8,289 nt of DNA from an uncultured Collinsella sp. (GTDB taxonomy: Bacteria > Actinomycetota > Coriobacteriia > Coriobacteriales > Coriobacteriaceae). Positions 5,354-8,289 of the stretch are shown in pieces; within the stretch, counting starts at the first letter, position 1, and each line of letters opens with the position of its first letter. The stretch covers positions 1 to 8,289 of the forward strand of contig CABUMZ010000087.1 in assembly GCA_902492825.1 (NCBI GenBank), read 5' to 3'. The position numbers and the translations under genes were made by a program. The notes beneath the pieces were generated by a model. The model searched no databases and was not told the origin of the DNA. It worked only from the letters and a program-made list of their open reading frames with translations.

Positions 5354-7807
5354 GTGGCCGAGCAACTGTCGCTGTTTGGTTCGCCGGAACCGGAGGAGGT
5401 TCCGGTGAAGCCAGTGTCTGCCGCTGCCTCGGCTCAGCCTAAGCCTGCACCTGAGCCCATCGCCGCCTATGCGAGCGTGGTTCTCGACATCCCGACGCGT
5501 GCGCTGTCCGAGCCGTTTGCCTATGGCATTCCTCAACCCCTTGCTAGCGACGCGCAGATCGGATCCACGGTCCTGGTCCATTTTGGCAACCGTGCTGCCG
5601 CAGGCTACATCGTCGACATTGCGCCCGAGCTGGGCGATCTGCAGGGCAACAGCGCGCTCGACCCCGCGCGCATTAAAGCCGTCGAAGCCATCCTCAGCAA
5701 ACCGCTCTTTACCGCGGAGGCTGCCCGTATCGCACGCTGGATGAGCCGCGAGTATGTCGCGACGCTTTCCGAGTGCTTGCGTTTGTTCTTGCCCCCGGGT
5801 GGAAGTCCGCGCGTGGTCAAGGGTGATGACGGCGTGTGGACGGTTGAGCGCCCCGCCGTCAAGCCTATCCAAAATCGCTGGGTCATGCTCACGCCCGAGG
5901 GTTTCGACTACACGCCGCCCAAGACCGCGGTCCGCCAGCGTCAGCTCATCGGGGCGCTCCAGTGCGGCCCGGTCACGACGCGCGATCTCAACCTGCTCTA
6001 CAACAGCATGTCAGCGACCATCAAGGCGCTCGAAAGGCGCGGCGTCGTGGTGGTGGAGGAGCGCCGTGCTTGGCGTGGCTGCAGCGAGCAGACCACGCTG
6101 TCCTCGGCAAGCGGCAAGGCGCCGGTCGCGCTCACGAACGGCCAGCAACAGGCACTCGCGCAGATTGAGCGCGCCCGTCTGGACGCTCATGGCGACGTGG
6201 TCCTGGTCGACGGCGTCACCGGCTCCGGCAAAACCGAGGTTTACCTTTCGGCGATTGAGCGCGTGCTGGCCGCCGGCCGTTCGGCATGCGTTCTGGTGCC
6301 CGAGATCTCACTGACGGCCCAGACCGTCGGCCGCTTTCGCTCGCGCTTTGGCGAGACGGTTGCCGTGTTCCATTCGCGCCTTTCGGCCGGCGAGCGTCTG
6401 GACCAGTGGGATATGGTCGCCAGTGGTGCGGCCCGCGTGGTCGTAGGCGCCCGCTCGGCGCTCTTTTGCCCGCTCATTGACTTGGGCCTCATCATCATCG
6501 ACGAGGAGCACGAGACCAGCTACAAGCAAGGCTCCAGTCCGCGCTACCACGCGCGCGATGTGGCGGCCGAGATGGCGCGACGCTACCGCTGCCCGCTCGT
6601 GTTGGGCTCTGCTACGCCTTCTGCCGAGGCCCTCGACCGTTGCCGCCGTGGCACGTATAACGGTGCCACCTGGACGCGCGTCGAGATGCCCGAGCGGCCT
6701 GGACACGCTGTGCTGCCTACGGTTCGAATCGCCGACCTGCGCCGTGAGTTTTCTCACGGCAGTCGCTCCATGTTCTCAAAACCGCTGATGGAAGGTCTGG
6801 AGCGTGTGGTCGAGCGCCGCGAGAAGGCAGTGCTACTACATAACCGCCGCGGCTTTGCGCCGTTCCTGATGTGCCGCGAGTGCGGCTGCGTCCCCACCTG
6901 CAACCACTGCTCCACCGCGCTTACGTATCACGAGCGCACGCACACGCTGCAGTGTCACACCTGCGGTTCGTCTTGGCGCGTGCAGCCCTATCCCGCGCCC
7001 ACAAGCCGTTGCCCCAAATGTGGCAGTCGCTACCTGGCAAAAATGGGTCTGGGCACGCAGCAGATCGAGGACGCACTGCACCAGATGCTTCCCGAGGATG
7101 TCGCCATTATTCGCATGGATGCCGATTCCACGCGCGGCAAGGATGCGCACAAAAAGCTGCTCGAGCAGTTCGATGCGGCGGATTGCGCCGTGTTGCTGGG
7201 CACCCAAATGATCGCAAAGGGTCTCGATTTTCCCGAGGTCACACTGGTAGGCGTGGTCAATGCGGACTTCGCCCTCAAGCTGCCCGACTTTCGCGCAGGG
7301 GAGCGCGCCTACGATCTACTGGAGCAGGTTGCGGGCCGTGCCGGTCGCGGCGATCGTCCCGGCGAGGTGATCATCCAGACCTACCTGCCCGATGACCCGG
7401 TAATTCGTGCCGTCGCTGAGCACGACCGTTCGATCTTTACTGACTACGACCTGGTACAGCGCCGCGACGCGCTGTACCCGCCGTTTGTTCGCCTGGTCAA
7501 CATCTTGGTGTGGTCGGCTAACCGAGACGACGCGCAAGACTACATCGGGCGCATTGCAAAGCTTCTTAAGCGCCGCTGGCATGCCGCCGCGCCCGACTTT
7601 TTGCGGGCGGGGAGTTCCGTGCCGCAGGTGCTGGGCCCGGCTTCGTGTGTAATCGAGAGAGCCAAGGACCGTTACCGCTTCCATCTGCTTGTGAAGTCGC
7701 CGGTAGGGTACCATGTCTCTGATGATATCGACGCCTGCCTCAAAGAGGTGGGCTCCGTGCGCGGCGTGAGCGTGAGCGTTGACGTCGACGCCTATGACCT
7801 GATGTAA
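5354..7807 (+). CDS. priA: Primosomal protein N' (PriA), replication-restart DNA helicase
   Basis: A superfamily 2, 3'-to-5' helicase that recognises stalled forks and reloads the replisome. The protein has 817 residues. In order: a short N-terminal tail with QLSLF at 4-8, an Ala/Pro-rich linker (about 10-37), and the DNA-binding domain (about 39-145). The helicase core has Walker A GVTGSGKTE (287-295) and Walker B DEEH (383-386). A zinc-binding insertion carries eight paired cysteines (C507/C510, C516/C519, C534/C537, C553/C556). Motif V is GTQMIAKGLDFP (616-627), motif VI is QVAGRAGRG (658-666), and a C-terminal domain follows. The spacing C537-C553 is 16, against 10 in E. coli. It starts at GTG with a strong ribosome-binding site. 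def follows after 18 bp, probably in the same transcript. All helicase motifs look intact. Confidence 0.96.
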   Translation: MAEQLSLFGSPEPEEVPVKPVSAAASAQPKPAPEPIAAYASVVLDIPTRALSEPFAYGIPQPLASDAQIGSTVLVHFGNRAAAGYIVDIAPELGDLQGNSALDPARIKAVEAILSKPLFTAEAARIARWMSREYVATLSECLRLFLPPGGSPRVVKGDDGVWTVERPAVKPIQNRWVMLTPEGFDYTPPKTAVRQRQLIGALQCGPVTTRDLNLLYNSMSATIKALERRGVVVVEERRAWRGCSEQTTLSSASGKAPVALTNGQQQALAQIERARLDAHGDVVLVDGVTGSGKTEVYLSAIERVLAAGRSACVLVPEISLTAQTVGRFRSRFGETVAVFHSRLSAGERLDQWDMVASGAARVVVGARSALFCPLIDLGLIIIDEEHETSYKQGSSPRYHARDVAAEMARRYRCPLVLGSATPSAEALDRCRRGTYNGATWTRVEMPERPGHAVLPTVRIADLRREFSHGSRSMFSKPLMEGLERVVERREKAVLLHNRRGFAPFLMCRECGCVPTCNHCSTALTYHERTHTLQCHTCGSSWRVQPYPAPTSRCPKCGSRYLAKMGLGTQQIEDALHQMLPEDVAIIRMDADSTRGKDAHKKLLEQFDAADCAVLLGTQMIAKGLDFPEVTLVGVVNADFALKLPDFRAGERAYDLLEQVAGRAGRGDRPGEVIIQTYLPDDPVIRAVAEHDRSIFTDYDLVQRRDALYPPFVRLVNILVWSANRDDAQDYIGRIAKLLKRRWHAAAPDFLRAGSSVPQVLGPASCVIERAKDRYRFHLLVKSPVGYHVSDDIDACLKEVGSVRGVSVSVDVDAYDLM

Positions 7808-7825
7808 CAACCCGAAAGGATGACC

Positions 7826-8289
7826 ATGGAAGCCAACGGAATCGTACTGTCGCCCGACCCTCGTCTGCGCCAGGAGTGCGCCGTCATCGAGGAGATCACC
7901 CCGGCGATCGAGGCGCTTGCCGAGAAGATGAAGAAGATGATGTTCGAGAACGGCGGCTGCGGCTTGGCTGCCCCGCAGATCGGCGAGCTCATTCAGCTCG
8001 TCACCATCGACTGCGACTACAGCGACAAGAACGACTACGATCCGTACGTGCTTATTAATCCCGTGATTGTGGAGCAGAGCGACCATCTGGTGCCGTTTAG
8101 TGAGGGCTGCCTTTCCATTCCTGGCATTAGCTGCGAGATCGAGCGTCCCGACCATGTCGTGGTCGAGGCGTACGACTTGGACGCCAACCTGATTCGCTAC
8201 GAGGCCTCGGGCGACCTGTTCTGCGTGTGCCTGCAGCACGAGATCGATCACCTGCACGGCAATACCATGTTCGAGCGACTCAAGCCCAT
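7826..8289 (+). CDS. def: Peptide deformylase (partial, runs off right edge)
   Basis: Removes the formyl group from the N-terminal methionine of new proteins at the ribosome exit; an Fe(II)-type metalloenzyme. The visible 154 residues hold all three family motifs: GCGLAAPQ (44-51), EGCLS (93-97, metal ligand C95) and QHEIDH (137-142, metal ligands H138 and H142, catalytic E139). Only the C-terminal end is missing. The start at 7826 has AAAGG (7815-7819) 6 nt upstream. An in-frame ATG at 7820 overlaps the ribosome-binding site, so 7826 is preferred. It follows priA by 18 bp with no terminator between, so co-transcription is likely. Confidence 0.96.
   Translation, partial: MEANGIVLSPDPRLRQECAVIEEITPAIEALAEKMKKMMFENGGCGLAAPQIGELIQLVTIDCDYSDKNDYDPYVLINPVIVEQSDHLVPFSEGCLSIPGISCEIERPDHVVVEAYDLDANLIRYEASGDLFCVCLQHEIDHLHGNTMFERLKP

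Noticed and set aside
7316..8257. 313-codon open frame on the minus strand across priA and def
   Set aside because: It covers the ends of two well-supported genes in antisense and has His/Val/Asp-rich shadow composition.

Overview
This window looks like chromosomal DNA from a high-GC anaerobic actinobacterium. The protein style (Asp/Glu-rich, G/C-ending codons), the fused iron-sulfur L-serine dehydratase and the priA-def order fit the Coriobacteriia, and Collinsella or a close relative is my best guess. That assignment is recalled and inferred, not searched. Most of the window is housekeeping. I see no CRISPR array, tRNA, rRNA, prophage or transposase gene, and I did not find a clearly new multi-gene system.

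Layout, left to right. At 1-151 (minus strand) is the start of an unrecognised gene with a Gln/Pro-rich N-terminus; it runs off the left edge and has a TATAAT box upstream. A GGGACA-core palindrome at 261-282 can act as the terminator of the next gene. sdaA (301-1908, minus) encodes a one-chain beta-ACT-alpha L-serine dehydratase. Between sdaA and metK (1909-2220) lie a 121-bp element with perfect 26-bp inverted ends, directly upstream of the sdaA ribosome-binding site, and the strong metK terminator. metK (2221-3492, minus) encodes S-adenosylmethionine synthetase and has a short leader hairpin. The divergent metK/gltX intergenic region (3493-3789) holds a promoter for each gene, with a 92-bp inverted repeat (29-bp perfect arms) and a 13-nt tandem duplication between them. 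On the plus strand follow gltX (3790-5265, glutamyl-tRNA synthetase), a strong terminator, priA (5354-7807, replication-restart helicase) and the start of def (7826 to the right edge, peptide deformylase).

Functionally, sdaA (serine to pyruvate plus ammonia) and metK (SAM supply) are separate minus-strand transcription units divided by a terminator. gltX is its own unit. priA and def are 18 bp apart and probably co-transcribed; a fmt gene often follows def but would lie outside the window.

The observations most worth following up are a canonical sliding-clamp-binding pentapeptide (QLSLF) at residues 4-8 of PriA, the inverted-repeat element fused to the sdaA leader, the GGGACA-core palindromes, and a CxxCxxC tail on the serine dehydratase.
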